Positions 54,347 to 64,000 of a stretch of 64,000 nucleotides of DNA are shown here, one piece after another. The notes below the pieces were generated by a model. That model was given only the letters and a program-made list of their open reading frames with translations, did no database searches and was not told where the DNA came from. Made by a program: the position numbers and the translations under genes. This stretch comes from Pseudomonas canadensis. Its GTDB lineage: Bacteria; Pseudomonadota; Gammaproteobacteria; Pseudomonadales; Pseudomonadaceae. The first letter of the stretch is position 1. Each line of letters starts with the position of its first letter. The stretch covers positions 124,001 through 188,000 of the forward strand of contig NZ_AYTD01000016.1 in the NCBI RefSeq assembly GCF_000503215.1, given 5' to 3'.

Positions 54347-54565
54347 ATGAACAACATCGATCCCGCCCTCTTCGAAGAATGGATGATGACCGGCCTGGTC
54401 ACGATCCTGATCATTTTCATGGGCTTTATCGTCTGGGACCTGGCGAAGAAGTCCAAGGCCGGGCGTTTTGGCTCGTTCATCCTGTTCTTCGTCTTGGGCC
54501 TGGGCGTGGCCGCGTTCATCATCAAGAGCGTGGTGATCGGCCTGATCGAGTCCGGCGCCTTATAA
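54347..54565 (+). CDS. DUF2788 small membrane protein
   Basis: 72 aa with two spans (about 13-32 and 42-62), both free of charge, separated by a short basic loop (KKSKAGR). The family is found in Pseudomonas and relatives with no known role. It overlaps the end of the facing rluE gene by 6 bases. Confidence 0.85.
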   Translation: MNNIDPALFEEWMMTGLVTILIIFMGFIVWDLAKKSKAGRFGSFILFFVLGLGVAAFIIKSVVIGLIESGAL

Positions 54566-55195
54566 GCGCGCCGGCACTTCCTTCCACTGGCCTTGATCCA
54601 GGCCGTCAATCGTCCAATCGCCAATGCGCACGCGCACCAGACGCAGGGTGGGCAAGCCCACGGCGGCGGTCATGCGCCGCACCTGGCGGTTACGCCCCTC
54701 GCGAATCACCAATTCAAGCCAGTAAGTCGGTATGTTTTTGCGAAAGCGCACCGGCGGGTTACGCGGCCATAACTCGGGCTCATCCAACTGCCGCGCTTGC
54801 GCAGGCAAGGTCTTGCCGTCATTCAGTTCGACACCTTCGCGCAAGCGTTGCAGTTGCTCTTCGGTCGGTTCGCCTTCCACCTGCACCCAGTAGGTTTTCG
54901 CCAACTTGTGCTTAGGGTCGGCAATCCGCGCCTGCAACTGGCCATCGTTGGTCAGCAACAACAAGCCTTCGCTGTCACGGTCCAGGCGGCCCGCCGGGTA
55001 GATGCCGGGGATGTCGATGAAATCTTTGAGCGTCGCGCGCCCGCCTTCGTCGCTGAACTGGGTCAGCACGTCAAAGGGTTTATTGAACAGGATCAGCTTC
55101 GGCTCGGCCGGTGGCGCCTTGGCGACACGCCGCGCTGCGGAATACGGAGGTTTCACGCCAGGGCGGCGCGAATCGGGACGGGTGGGACGGGACAT
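54560..55195 (-). CDS. rluE: 23S rRNA pseudouridine(2457) synthase RluE
   Basis: 211 aa. [16 protein letters not shown] and the catalytic [16 protein letters not shown] (Asp) are RluE-like, and [24 protein letters not shown] is the end of the RsuA-family fold. It makes pseudouridine at 2457 in 23S rRNA. The short basic N-terminus lacks an S4 domain, as in RluE. ATG at 55195 chosen. Confidence 0.9.
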   Translation of the reverse strand: MSRPTRPDSRRPGVKPPYSAARRVAKAPPAEPKLILFNKPFDVLTQFSDEGGRATLKDFIDIPGIYPAGRLDRDSEGLLLLTNDGQLQARIADPKHKLAKTYWVQVEGEPTEEQLQRLREGVELNDGKTLPAQARQLDEPELWPRNPPVRFRKNIPTYWLELVIREGRNRQVRRMTAAVGLPTLRLVRVRIGDWTIDGLDQGQWKEVPARL

Positions 55196-55266
55196 GGCAA
55201 AGGAACATCTAACGGTCAGGACCGACAATGCTAGTGGCCTGACCGTTAAATGACCATCCCAACCGC

Positions 55267-56739
55267 TTAGCGGAACGGCGGCTCGTCGAAGCTGCGCAGT
55301 TTGCGCGAGTGCAGCGAGTTGAGTTCGGTACGCAGCAAATCCACCGCCTCGATGCCGATCTTCAAGTGCTGACTGACCGCACGCTCATAGAATGCGTTGG
55401 CCGAACCGGGCAGCTTGATCTCACTGTGCAGTGGCTTATCCGACACACACAGCAAAGTGCCGTACGGCACCCGCAAGCGATAACCCTGGGCGGCGATAGT
55501 GCCGCTTTCCATGTCCACGGCCACGGCGCGGGACAGGTTGATCAGCGGCCGCTCCTGTGCCCAGCGCAGTTCCCAGTTACGGTCGTCGTAGGTCAACACG
55601 GTGCCGGTGCGCAGGCGTTTTTTCAGCTCTTCGCCTTTTTCGCCGGTGACGTTAGCCGCCGCTTGCTGCAAGGCCAACTGCACTTCGGCCAGGGCCGGGA
55701 TCGGGATGTTCGGCGGCACGACGCGGTCGAGAATCCCGTCGCGGCGCATGTAAGCGTGAGCCAGCACGTAATCGCCGATGGTCTGGGATTGGCGCAGGCC
55801 GCCGCAGTGGCCGATCATCAGCCAGCAATGCGGACGCAGCACGGCCAGGTGGTCGGTGATGTTCTTCGCGTTGGACGGGCCGACGCCAATGTTGACCAAG
55901 GTCACGCCGTGGCCGTCAGTGGCTTGCAAGTGATAAGCCGGCATCTGATAACGGTGCCACACCACCCCGGCAGCAATCGCCGAGGCTTCACCGTGGTCCA
56001 TCGCTTTGTCGATCACCACGTTGCCCGGCAACACCATGCGGATAAAACGCGGGTCGCTGCGCAGTTGTTCCAGGCCATGCAGGATGAACTGGTCGACATA
56101 ACGGTGGTAGTTGGTCAGCAGGATCCACGGCTGCACATGGCGCCAATCGCTGCCGGTGTAGTGCACCAGGCGGCGCAGGGAAAAGTCCACGCGCGCCGCA
56201 TCGAACAACGCCAGGGGCAGCGGGTCAGTGTTTTCCCAGTCGTACAGGCCATCGGCGATGCCATCAGTGGCGGCCGACAGGTCGGTACTCGGGAAGACGC
56301 GGGCCAGGGTCGCCGCAGTCACGCCGGAGCCGGCCAGTTCATCGCCCTGCTCCACTACGTAAGGGTATGGAATGTTCTGCTGGCTCACACCGACTTCCAC
56401 CGTCACGGTGAAGTCGTGCATCAGCGGCACCAGTTGCTCCAGCAGGTATTTACGAAACGCCGCAGGATGGGTGACGGTAACGCTGTAGGTCCCTGGTAAC
56501 TGAACCTTGGCATACGCCCGGGTGGTCTGTGGGACTTCGCCGTGGCAGTGGTAGGTCAGGCGCAGTTCCGGGTAGCGGAACAACGCACGTTGTTCGGCGT
56601 CGGGTTCGACGCGGTCCTTGAGGTATTGCTTGAGGGCTTGATTGAGCGCGCCCGTGGCACGCTCATGCAGGGCCGCCAGCCGGTCCACGGCTTCTTCAGC
56701 GGTTTGAACGACAACAAAAGCTTCGGTCACGGTAAGCAT
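55267..56739 (-). CDS. amn: AMP nucleosidase
   Basis: 490 aa, the typical length. It splits AMP into adenine and ribose 5-phosphate. An N-terminal regulatory part is followed by a phosphorylase-like C-terminal domain ([42 protein letters not shown]). The ATG at 56739 gives [17 protein letters not shown]. It lies alone between rluE and the aidB-like gene. Confidence 0.93.
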   Translation of the reverse strand: MLTVTEAFVVVQTAEEAVDRLAALHERATGALNQALKQYLKDRVEPDAEQRALFRYPELRLTYHCHGEVPQTTRAYAKVQLPGTYSVTVTHPAAFRKYLLEQLVPLMHDFTVTVEVGVSQQNIPYPYVVEQGDELAGSGVTAATLARVFPSTDLSAATDGIADGLYDWENTDPLPLALFDAARVDFSLRRLVHYTGSDWRHVQPWILLTNYHRYVDQFILHGLEQLRSDPRFIRMVLPGNVVIDKAMDHGEASAIAAGVVWHRYQMPAYHLQATDGHGVTLVNIGVGPSNAKNITDHLAVLRPHCWLMIGHCGGLRQSQTIGDYVLAHAYMRRDGILDRVVPPNIPIPALAEVQLALQQAAANVTGEKGEELKKRLRTGTVLTYDDRNWELRWAQERPLINLSRAVAVDMESGTIAAQGYRLRVPYGTLLCVSDKPLHSEIKLPGSANAFYERAVSQHLKIGIEAVDLLRTELNSLHSRKLRSFDEPPFR

Positions 56740-56805
56740 CCTGTGTTCTGACTTGCAGGCCTTTATCTTGCCTGTATCCCCGTCAGACGCAAACTTTGAA
56801 TGCAA

Positions 56806-58452
56806 TCAACAAGGTGTGGACCTGGCGACAATCGCCGCCACGTCGACGCCACGCGGCAGGGTGCCATACACTCGACCGGACGATTCGCCCAAGCGACTGG
56901 CGATAAACCCATCGCTGACCGCCGCATTGCCGGCTTCCAGCAACAGCTTGGCCTGCAACGCCACGGCGATGTCTTCGGTAAGCTGGCGCGCACGGTATTG
57001 GATGTCCTGGGTGTCCATAAAGGCTGACTTCAATTGCTCGATATGCCGCGCCAGTAGCTTGTCGCCATGCCCATCCCCCAGCTCGACAAACAGCGCTTCC
57101 AGCACGCCCGGCTCTTTTGACAACGCGCGCAGCACGTCCAGGCACTGCACGTTGCCAGAACCTTCCCACGTCGAATTCACCGGCGCCTCACGGTACAGGC
57201 GCGGCAGGATGCTGTCCTCGACGTACCCGGCACCGCCCATGCACTCGGCGGCTTCATTGATCATGGCCGGGGCGCGTTTGCAGATCCAATACTTGCCCAC
57301 GGCTGTCACGAGCCTGGCGAACTTGGCTTCCTGCTCATCGCCTAAATGATCCAATGCGCGGCCCATGCGCAGGCTCAGGGCCAACGCGGACTCGCTTTCC
57401 AACGCCAGGTCCGCCAGCACGTTTTGCATCAAGGGTTGTTCGCTGAGCACCCGCCCCCCCAGCAAACGATGGGCACAATGATGGCTGGCCTGGGTCAGCG
57501 CCTGGCGCATCAATGCGCTGGAGCCGACCATGCAATCGAAGCGGGTCATGGCGACCATTTCGATGATAGTCGGCACGCCACGGCCTTCCTCACCGATCAT
57601 TAAGGCCAGGGCGCCACGGAACTCTACTTCGCTGGAGGCGTTGGAGCAGTTGCCCAGTTTGTTTTTCAGGCGCTGGATGTAGAACTCGTTGCGCGTGTCA
57701 TCCGGGCGGTGCCGGGGCAGTAGGAAGCAGGTCAGGCCCTTGTCGGTTTGCGCCAGGGTCAGGAAGGCATCGCACATCGGTGCCGAGCAGAACCACTTGT
57801 GGCCCACCAGTTCATACGCCTGGCCCGGACCGCCGGCACCCACCGGATAGGCGCGAGTGGTGTTGGCGCGCACGTCGGTGCCGCCCTGTTTCTCAGTCAT
57901 GGCCATGCCGATAGTGGCACCGGCCTTGTGAGCGATGCCGACATTGCGCGGGTCGTATTGGGTATTGAGGATTTTCGGTAGCCAGGTCTTGGCCAGGTCC
58001 GGTTGCAGGCGCAGGGCAGGCACGCAAGCGAAGGTCATGGTCAGCGGACAGCCGGTGCCGGCTTCGGCCTGGCTGTGCAGGTAGGTCATGGCGGCGCGGG
58101 CCACATGAGCGCCGGACTGCGGATGCGCCCACGGCAGCGACGGCAAGCCATGTTCGACGGCCGTGCGCATGAGTTCGTGGTAAGCCGGGTGAAACTCCAC
58201 CAGGTCGATGCGATGGCCATAACGGTCATGGCTGTTGAACACCGGTTTGTTCTGGTTCGCCAGGAACCCGGCCTCCATCAACGGCCCACCGGCCAGTGCG
58301 CCGTAGGCATCGATACGCGCTTCTGCCCAGCCAGCACCAAAGCGGCGCGACCATTCCTGCAGGGGCAAATCGATACGGTACAGGTTGGTGCCGTCCAGGG
58401 ACGGTGGCTGGTTGGTGACGTCGTGGGTTTCGGCAAACTGATGCAGGTTCAT
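56806..58452 (-). CDS. aidB: Acyl-CoA dehydrogenase-family protein, AidB-like
   Basis: 548 aa, the length of E. coli AidB (541). The FAD-binding MAMTEKQGGTDVRA and the C-terminal ECMGGAGYVEDSILPRLYREAPVNSTWEG (given in parts: ECMGGAGY and NSTWEGSGNV) are in the AidB form. It belongs to the alkylation response and has DNA-binding as well as weak isovaleryl-CoA dehydrogenase activity in E. coli. There is no ada gene nearby. A plain ATG start at 58452 with GGAGG before it. Confidence 0.88.
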   Translation of the reverse strand: MNLHQFAETHDVTNQPPSLDGTNLYRIDLPLQEWSRRFGAGWAEARIDAYGALAGGPLMEAGFLANQNKPVFNSHDRYGHRIDLVEFHPAYHELMRTAVEHGLPSLPWAHPQSGAHVARAAMTYLHSQAEAGTGCPLTMTFACVPALRLQPDLAKTWLPKILNTQYDPRNVGIAHKAGATIGMAMTEKQGGTDVRANTTRAYPVGAGGPGQAYELVGHKWFCSAPMCDAFLTLAQTDKGLTCFLLPRHRPDDTRNEFYIQRLKNKLGNCSNASSEVEFRGALALMIGEEGRGVPTIIEMVAMTRFDCMVGSSALMRQALTQASHHCAHRLLGGRVLSEQPLMQNVLADLALESESALALSLRMGRALDHLGDEQEAKFARLVTAVGKYWICKRAPAMINEAAECMGGAGYVEDSILPRLYREAPVNSTWEGSGNVQCLDVLRALSKEPGVLEALFVELGDGHGDKLLARHIEQLKSAFMDTQDIQYRARQLTEDIAVALQAKLLLEAGNAAVSDGFIASRLGESSGRVYGTLPRGVDVAAIVARSTPC

Positions 58453-58494
58453 GACGGGCCTCCTGGAAAAAGGCCCATTTCGATTGAGGCTGTT

Positions 58495-58594
58495 TGTAGG
58501 AGCGAGCTTGCTCGCGAAGAACGTGAGAGCACCGCGTTTTTACAGGGTGCTCGCGTTATCGTTGACGTTCTTCGCGAGCAAGCTCGCTCCTACA
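58495..58594. repeat. REPIN with GCGAGCTTGCTCGC arms
   Basis: The left arm TGTAGGAGCGAGCTTGCTCG and its complement at the right lie at both ends, extended by CGAAGAACGT / ACGTTCTTCG, so the outer stem is about 30 bp with no mismatch. The spacer has a further pair (GAGAGCACCGCG / GGTGCTCGCG). Confidence 0.85.
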
Positions 58595-58645
58595 CGGTGC
58601 CCGTCGATTGAGGCCGGTTTTTTCAGTTAAACACCGTCATACCGC

Positions 58646-61036
58646 TTAAAAAAGTGGCATACCCGCCGAATGTCCGGCGCTTTCGCCCTCTACCGGACAC
58701 AGCAACCGACGCTCCAACACCGCCTGCAAGGCCTCGAAACGCACAGGTTTGGCCAGGCGATCGGAGAGGCCGATGCCATGGCAGCGCTCACGCTCCGACG
58801 CATTCAGCGACGTACTTAAGGCGATTACCGGTAACTCACCGCAGCCGGGCAATGCACGGATCTGACAACACAACGAGAAGCCACCTTCAGGGATATCCAA
58901 CAGTACTGCGTCGAAATCTCCTGCTTGCAAGGCAGCCAACGCGTTCGGGCCGGTGTCCACGGTTTTCACCCGGTATCCGAGTTTGAGCAGCATGCCGCGC
59001 ACCACCAGTTGGCCGACGCTGTTGTCGTCCACCAGCAGCACCGAGCACTCCTGAGGTGCGCGCTGCTTATCCGGCGCAGGTCGGGATTCAGGTGCTAGGG
59101 GACTGACCTCCACTTCAAGCTGGAAGCGGCTGCCTTTGCGCGGCTCGGAATGATGGGTGAGACGCCCGCCCAGCAGCTCGATCAGTTGCCGGCAGATCGC
59201 CAGGCCGATACCCAGGCCACCGTACTCGCGGGTCATGGAGCCATCCAGTTGGAAGAACCGCTGATACAGGGTCGCTTCGTCGAGGAAAGCAAAGCCGATT
59301 CCGGTGTCGGTGACGATAAAGCTCAAGCGCAGGCCACCGCCACTCTGGGGCACACCGACCACGCGCAGGCGCACCGCGCCTTCGTGGGTGAACTTGAAGG
59401 CGTTGTCCAGCAGGCAATCCAGGCACTGCAGCAGTTTGTCGGCGTCGCCCAGTACGCGGTCTGGCAACTCGTCCGCCACATCGATGGAGAACGCCAGGCC
59501 TTTGCTCTGGGCGCTGGCGGTGAACTGCTGGCGCAAGGTGTCGAGCGTACCGCGCAGGCTGAATACCTGGGGTTGGGCGCTCAAGCGGCCGGCCTGCAAT
59601 TCGGTGAGGGTTAGGATGCCGTTGACCATGCGCATCATGTCCCGCGCCGAACCGGCGGCGGTTTGATGGTATTGCGCCAGGTCCGCGTCCAGGGGCACGG
59701 TCTGCATCAGTTCGAGGGAGCCGATCACGCCGTTCATGGGCGTACGCAGTTCGTGGGTCAGGGTGGCGAGGAACTCGTCCTTGAGTCGGTTGCTGCGGGC
59801 CAATTGCTGGTTGAGCACTTCAAGTTTTTGGCTGGCATCGAGCAGGATCTGCGCTTGTTGCTCGCGCATGGAATTGATGCGGTCGGCCAGAGCCAGGGAC
59901 AGCAGCGCCACTTCAATCGCCGAGCCGATCTGGCTGGCATACATGGTCAGGAATACGTTGGGCAGATAGCCCAGCACCATCAGCGTATTCACCACTCCAC
60001 CTAGCAGGAACGCCGACCAGGCGATGATGAAATAGCGCGCCACCCGCTGGCCGCAATACCAAGCCTTGATGGCGGCGACAAAAATAGTCACGGTAAACAC
60101 CAGTGCCAAACCGGTGGCCAGGCGCAGTGCCAGCGCGTAGCTGGTCATCAACGACAGCAGCATCACCACGCCACCGCAGGCCACCAGCGCCAGCAACAGC
60201 CGGTTGATCCAGCGACTGTGCTGGGCCGTGTGCAAAAAGCTGCGCGCAAACAGGCTGCCGAACAACGCCGCCGAGCCGATCAGGAATGGCGTCGCGGCAT
60301 TCGCCCACCAAGGATTGTTCGGCCAGAAATACTCCACCGCCGCACCGTTGACCGACAGCTGATACATGCCAAACGAGGCGATATAAAAGATGTAATAGAG
60401 GTAGCTGGTGTCGCGCACGCTGAGGTAGATGAACAGGTTATAGACCAGCATCCCCAGCAACACGCCATAGATCAGGCCCAGCACATACAGGCGCAGCGGC
60501 TGTTGCTCCAGATAGGCGGTGCTGGACCACAGCGTCACAGGCGCCTGGATCGACCCTTCGCTTTGCAGGCGCAGGTACACGGTTTTTGCCTCGCCCGGCG
60601 TGAAGTCGACCTTGAACAAGTAGTTGTTCTGGCGGATCTCACGGGCGGAAAACGGCAGCGCATCCCCAGTACGTCCTGCCAGCCGATAAGTGCCGGTGTT
60701 GTCGGGCAGGTAGAGGTCAAGATGGTCGAGCGGCGGGTACGCCAGCTCCAGCAACCAGGTGCGCTGCGCTTCGGGATTAGTGGGTAGGTAATGCAGATTG
60801 ACCTTGAGCCAGAACACCGAGCGCGAGTAGCCAGCATTCAGGGTGTCTTTAACGTGGGGCTTGAACTGCGCGGTGGCGGACGGCGCGATCACATCCGCGA
60901 TGGTGAGGGCATCGGTCGGGTCTTCGAGCACTTGCATCACTCGCCCCAACGGCAGGCTTTGTGTGTCCTGGTTAAACTCGATGGCGTTGGCGAGCATCGG
61001 CAACCCGCACAACAATAAAATCAGCAAATAGCGCAT
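58646..61036 (-). CDS. Hybrid sensor histidine kinase, 7TMR-DISM type
   Basis: 796 aa. Signal peptide (to about 18), a 7TMR-DISMED2 periplasmic domain (about 30-170), seven spans (about 180-385), a short coiled coil, HisKA with His428 (THELRTPMNG), HATPase (N box LLDNAFKF, DTGIGF, GLGIGLAI), and a receiver domain (664-790) with Asp714. The receiver lacks about three residues after Asp714 (DIPEGGF instead of the DxxMPxMDGF form). It may sense a carbohydrate or lipid ligand. No response-regulator gene is next to it. Confidence 0.9.
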   Translation of the reverse strand: MRYLLILLLCGLPMLANAIEFNQDTQSLPLGRVMQVLEDPTDALTIADVIAPSATAQFKPHVKDTLNAGYSRSVFWLKVNLHYLPTNPEAQRTWLLELAYPPLDHLDLYLPDNTGTYRLAGRTGDALPFSAREIRQNNYLFKVDFTPGEAKTVYLRLQSEGSIQAPVTLWSSTAYLEQQPLRLYVLGLIYGVLLGMLVYNLFIYLSVRDTSYLYYIFYIASFGMYQLSVNGAAVEYFWPNNPWWANAATPFLIGSAALFGSLFARSFLHTAQHSRWINRLLLALVACGGVVMLLSLMTSYALALRLATGLALVFTVTIFVAAIKAWYCGQRVARYFIIAWSAFLLGGVVNTLMVLGYLPNVFLTMYASQIGSAIEVALLSLALADRINSMREQQAQILLDASQKLEVLNQQLARSNRLKDEFLATLTHELRTPMNGVIGSLELMQTVPLDADLAQYHQTAAGSARDMMRMVNGILTLTELQAGRLSAQPQVFSLRGTLDTLRQQFTASAQSKGLAFSIDVADELPDRVLGDADKLLQCLDCLLDNAFKFTHEGAVRLRVVGVPQSGGGLRLSFIVTDTGIGFAFLDEATLYQRFFQLDGSMTREYGGLGIGLAICRQLIELLGGRLTHHSEPRKGSRFQLEVEVSPLAPESRPAPDKQRAPQECSVLLVDDNSVGQLVVRGMLLKLGYRVKTVDTGPNALAALQAGDFDAVLLDIPEGGFSLCCQIRALPGCGELPVIALSTSLNASERERCHGIGLSDRLAKPVRFEALQAVLERRLLCPVEGESAGHSAGMPLF

Positions 61037-61312
61037 AGAGCCCCAGCGTGGCCTGTCCGGTTATGTCAAAAAGCCCCCCATTCCTTTTGAGAAGACGTAC
61101 ACCGGCAATACAGTAAGTAGTTTGGATCCACTCTAGCATAGCCACTAAAGGCTATTGGACACCATTGAAATAATTTTTTGAAAGGCTCTAGAACGAGGCT
61201 TTCAGCGATATAAAGCGAGTGCAAAACCGCCAAAAAAGCGTCACTGCGATGGCAAAATTCAACCATCGCCAGACAGCCCCGCCAAAAGCGTTTGGTGGTA
61301 AGCTCGCGCACC

Positions 61313-62110
61313 ATGAATATCTACAGCTCTCGTCCCGTTGTCCTCTGTCTCTCCGGCCATGACCCCAGTGGTGGCGCCGGCTTGCAGGCAGATATCGAAG
61401 CCCTGCTCGCCCAGGGTTGCCATGCGGCTCCGGCCGTCACCGCCTTGACCGTGCAAAACACCGTCAATGTCATCGATTTCCGCGTGCTCGACCGCGAGTG
61501 GGTACTGGCTCAGGCCAATGCTGTACTCGGCGATTCAGAAGTGGCGGCGGTCAAGCTGGGCATGCTCGGTTCCACCGCGATGGTCGACACCGTAGTCGAA
61601 CTGCTGCAGGCGCATCCGCACCTGCCGGTGGTATGCGACCCGGTGCTACGCGCCGGCGGCGGTGGCAGCCTGGGCAAGGACGAAGTCGGTTATGCAATGC
61701 GCGAGCGGTTGTTGCCGCTGTCGCTGATTGCCACGCCCAACCTGCCGGAAGCGCGCATCCTCGCGGAGCTGCCTGAAGGCACCGCAGACGAATGCGCCGA
61801 GAAGCTGCTGCCGTACATCAAGCACCTATTGATCACCGGCGGCCATGGCGACGAGCACGAAGTGCACAACCGCCTCTATAGCCGCGACGGCACGCGCCAG
61901 ACCTTTACCTGCCAGCGCCTGCCCGGCAGCTATCACGGTTCGGGCTGTACGTTGGCCAGTGCGTTGTCCGGCCGGATTGCCCAGGGCGAAGGCTTGGTGA
62001 GCGCCGTGCAATCGGCCCTCAACTACACTTGGCGCACCTTGCGTGATGCCGAACAACTCGGCCAGGGCCAGTTTGTACCGCGCCGGCTGCCGCTGGATTT
62101 TTGCTCGTAA
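61313..62110 (+). CDS. thiD: Hydroxymethylpyrimidine (phosphate) kinase
   Basis: 265 aa. The ribokinase-like fold: GHDPSGGAGLQADIEA at the N-terminus, VCDPVLRAGGGG, TPNLPEA, and the ATP/anion hole GSGCTLASAL. It phosphorylates HMP and HMP-P for thiamine synthesis. ATG at 61313; an in-frame GTG 7 codons upstream is less likely. First gene of thiD-thiE-hemL. I saw no TPP riboswitch in the 276-base gap in front, and nothing else there. Confidence 0.95.
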   Translation: MNIYSSRPVVLCLSGHDPSGGAGLQADIEALLAQGCHAAPAVTALTVQNTVNVIDFRVLDREWVLAQANAVLGDSEVAAVKLGMLGSTAMVDTVVELLQAHPHLPVVCDPVLRAGGGGSLGKDEVGYAMRERLLPLSLIATPNLPEARILAELPEGTADECAEKLLPYIKHLLITGGHGDEHEVHNRLYSRDGTRQTFTCQRLPGSYHGSGCTLASALSGRIAQGEGLVSAVQSALNYTWRTLRDAEQLGQGQFVPRRLPLDFCS

Positions 62111-62131
62111 GACGACAGAGGGGCCTGCCCG

Positions 62132-62755
62132 ATGAAACTACGTGGCCTTTACGCCATTACCGACAGCCAACTGCTGGCCGGTAAATTCCTCGCCTACGTC
62201 GAAGCAGCGTTGGACGGTGGCGTGACCCTGCTGCAATACCGCGACAAAAGCAGCGACGAAGCCCGACGCCTGCGTGAAGCAGAAAAGCTGCGGGAGCTGT
62301 GCTCGCGCTACAAGACCCAGTTGATCATCAACGACGACGCCGAACTGGCCGCCCGCCTCGGCGTCGGCGTGCACCTGGGCCAGACCGACGGCCCGCTGAC
62401 CCCGGCCCGTGCCCTGCTAGGCTCCAAAGCCATCATCGGTTCCACCTGCCACAGCCAGATCGAACTGGCCGAGCAGGCCGCCAAGGAAGGCGCCAGCTAT
62501 GTCGCCTTCGGCCGCTTCTTCAATTCCAACACCAAGCCCGGCGCACCGGCCGCCACCACAGAGATGCTGGCCCAGGCCCGTGCGCGTTTGCAGTTGCCGA
62601 TCTGCGTGATCGGCGGCATCACCCTGGAAAACGCCGCCCCCCTGGTAGCCCACGGCGCCGACCTGCTGGCGGTGGTGCATGGCCTGTTTGGCGCCGACAG
62701 CACCCAGGAAGTCACGCGCCGCGCCCGTGCGTTCAACGCCCTTTTTCAGATTTGA
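62132..62755 (+). CDS. thiE: Thiamine-phosphate synthase
   Basis: 207 aa. It joins HMP-PP and the thiazole phosphate to thiamine phosphate. [49 protein letters not shown] and [14 protein letters not shown] are all family blocks. It is 21 bases behind thiD and 17 before hemL, so the three are one operon. Confidence 0.95.
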   Translation: MKLRGLYAITDSQLLAGKFLAYVEAALDGGVTLLQYRDKSSDEARRLREAEKLRELCSRYKTQLIINDDAELAARLGVGVHLGQTDGPLTPARALLGSKAIIGSTCHSQIELAEQAAKEGASYVAFGRFFNSNTKPGAPAATTEMLAQARARLQLPICVIGGITLENAAPLVAHGADLLAVVHGLFGADSTQEVTRRARAFNALFQI

Positions 62756-62772
62756 TTTAAGAGAGCCCGATC

Positions 62773-64000
62773 ATGTCCCGTTCCGAAACGCTGTTTGCCA
62801 ATGCCCAGAAACACATCCCCGGCGGTGTGAACTCCCCCGTGCGTGCGTTCAAGAGCGTGGGCGGCACGCCGCTGTTCTTCAAGCATGCCGAAGGCGCCTA
62901 CGTCACCGACGAAGATGACAAGCGCTACGTGGACTACGTCGGCTCCTGGGGCCCGATGATCCTCGGCCACAGCCACCCGGACGTGTTGGACGCGGTGCGC
63001 AAGCAACTGGAACACGGCCTGTCCTACGGCGCGCCGACCGCCATGGAAACCGAGATGGCCGATCTGGTCTGCTCGATCGTACCGTCGATGGAAATGGTGC
63101 GCATGGTCAGCTCCGGCACCGAAGCCACCATGAGCGCGATCCGCCTGGCCCGTGGTTTCACCGGCCGCGACAGCATCATCAAGTTCGAAGGCTGCTACCA
63201 CGGTCACTCCGACAGCCTGCTGGTGAAAGCCGGTTCCGGCCTGCTGACCCAAGGCGTGCCAAGCTCGGCCGGTGTGCCGGCGGCTTTCGCCAAACACACC
63301 CTGACCCTGCCGTTCAACGACATTGCCGCCGTCGAGCAGATGCTCAACGAAGTGGGCCAGGACGTGGCCTGCATCATCGTCGAGCCGGTGGCCGGCAACA
63401 TGAACTGTGTACCACCGGCGCCAGGCTTCCTCGAAGGCCTGCGCGAGCAGTGCGACAAGCACGGCGTGGTGCTGATTTTCGACGAAGTGATGACCGGTTT
63501 CCGCGTCGCGCTCGGCGGCGCACAGGCTCACTACGGCGTCACGCCGGACCTGAGCACCTTCGGCAAGATCATCGGCGGTGGCATGCCGGTGGGCTGCTTC
63601 GGCGGCAAGCGCGAAATCATGCAGCACATCGCGCCACTGGGCCCGGTGTACCAGGCGGGCACCTTGTCGGGTAACCCGCTGGCCATGGCCGCCGGCCTGA
63701 CCACCCTACGCCTGATCAGCCGCCCGGGCTTCCACGCCGAGCTGACCGACTACACCACGCGCCTGCTCGACGGCCTGCAACAGCGCGCCGATGCCGCTGG
63801 CATTCCGTTTGTCACCACCCAGGCGGGCGGGATGTTTGGCCTGTACTTCAGCGGCGCTGACGATATCGTCACGTTTGATGACGTGATGGGCAGCGACGCC
63901 GATCTGTTCAAGCGCTTCTTCCACCTGATGTTGGAAGGCGGTGTGTACCTGGCGCCAAGCGCTTTCGAAGCCGGCTTCACCTCGATCGCCCATGGCGAAG
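62773..64000 (+). CDS. hemL: Glutamate-1-semialdehyde 2,1-aminomutase, 3' end outside window
   Basis: 409 codons are seen of about 427. It makes 5-aminolevulinate, the first porphyrin precursor, with pyridoxal phosphate. N-terminus [18 protein letters not shown], the [15 protein letters not shown] block, [11 protein letters not shown], and [12 protein letters not shown], whose Lys binds PLP, are all there. It starts with ATG at 62773 and is cut at base 64000, in the HGE block close to the C-terminus. Confidence 0.96.
   Translation, partial: MSRSETLFANAQKHIPGGVNSPVRAFKSVGGTPLFFKHAEGAYVTDEDDKRYVDYVGSWGPMILGHSHPDVLDAVRKQLEHGLSYGAPTAMETEMADLVCSIVPSMEMVRMVSSGTEATMSAIRLARGFTGRDSIIKFEGCYHGHSDSLLVKAGSGLLTQGVPSSAGVPAAFAKHTLTLPFNDIAAVEQMLNEVGQDVACIIVEPVAGNMNCVPPAPGFLEGLREQCDKHGVVLIFDEVMTGFRVALGGAQAHYGVTPDLSTFGKIIGGGMPVGCFGGKREIMQHIAPLGPVYQAGTLSGNPLAMAAGLTTLRLISRPGFHAELTDYTTRLLDGLQQRADAAGIPFVTTQAGGMFGLYFSGADDIVTFDDVMGSDADLFKRFFHLMLEGGVYLAPSAFEAGFTSIAHGE

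Noticed and set aside
61037-61312. Possible TPP riboswitch before thiD
   Set aside because: I could not find the conserved TPP-riboswitch core; such switches in Pseudomonas usually precede thiC.

Overview
The window looks like a chromosomal segment of a Pseudomonas of the P. fluorescens group. Reasons: high GC with Pseudomonas-like codon use, a complete hasISRADEF heme-acquisition operon, cioAB with an ANR-type box, a quinate/dehydroshikimate cluster with a two-domain quiC, thiD-thiE-hemL in the order usual for the genus, an HrpK-like protein, and many REP/REPIN palindromes of the kind common in this group. I found no rRNA, tRNA, CRISPR array, insertion sequence or prophage. Most of the window is chromosomal backbone with a few accessory modules.

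Layout. 1-1.85 kb: the 3' part of a LuxR quorum-sensing solo broken by an in-frame TGA, then rlmG. 1.9-4.6 kb (minus): cyanide-insensitive bd oxidase cioA-cioB plus a 55-aa DUF2474 subunit, with an ANR/FNR box upstream. 4.9-10.3 kb: an MFS exporter facing a three-subunit molybdenum aldehyde/xanthine oxidase operon and a small secreted protein. 10.5-13.8 kb: purine permease and trmA, facing a DUF4160-DUF2442 pair. 13.9-23.5 kb (minus): hasI-hasS-hasR-hasA-hasD-hasE-hasF, with a Fur-like box in front, hairpins around hasA, and a terminator after hasF. 23.7-29.2 kb: quinate/shikimate catabolism (aroQ, quinate/shikimate dehydrogenase, TetR regulator, quiC, MFS transporter).

29.2-35.7 kb: an EamA transporter, a lipoprotein, a zinc metallopeptidase, an alpha/beta hydrolase, HAD phosphatase-tesB, a GNAT and a histone-deacetylase-like protein. 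36-39.3 kb: a 1107-aa HrpK-domain protein with no type III secretion genes nearby. 39.3-48 kb: flavoprotein, DEAD-box helicase, yedA-like exporter with divergent Lrp regulator, a decayed DUF6124-like gene beside a REP, an exonuclease, a NYN protein, a DUF2076 protein, a membrane protein and an EEP-family protein. 48-61 kb: hrpB, lipoprotein, CDF metal exporter, DUF6515 protein, Lrp regulator, DUF2788 protein, rluE, amn, aidB-like and a 7TMR-DISM hybrid kinase. 61.3-64 kb: thiD-thiE-hemL, the last cut by the window edge.

How the genes work together. The has operon is a full heme-scavenging system: HasA is exported by HasDEF, HasR takes up the heme, and HasI/HasS carry the surface signal to transcription. 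The quinate cluster would take dehydroquinate or shikimate to protocatechuate. The points most worth a second look are the orphan HrpK-like protein, the disrupted LuxR, the REP-associated gene remnant, a minus-strand terminator with no gene in front of it, the shortened receiver domain of the hybrid kinase, and the paired hairpins between hasR and hasA.
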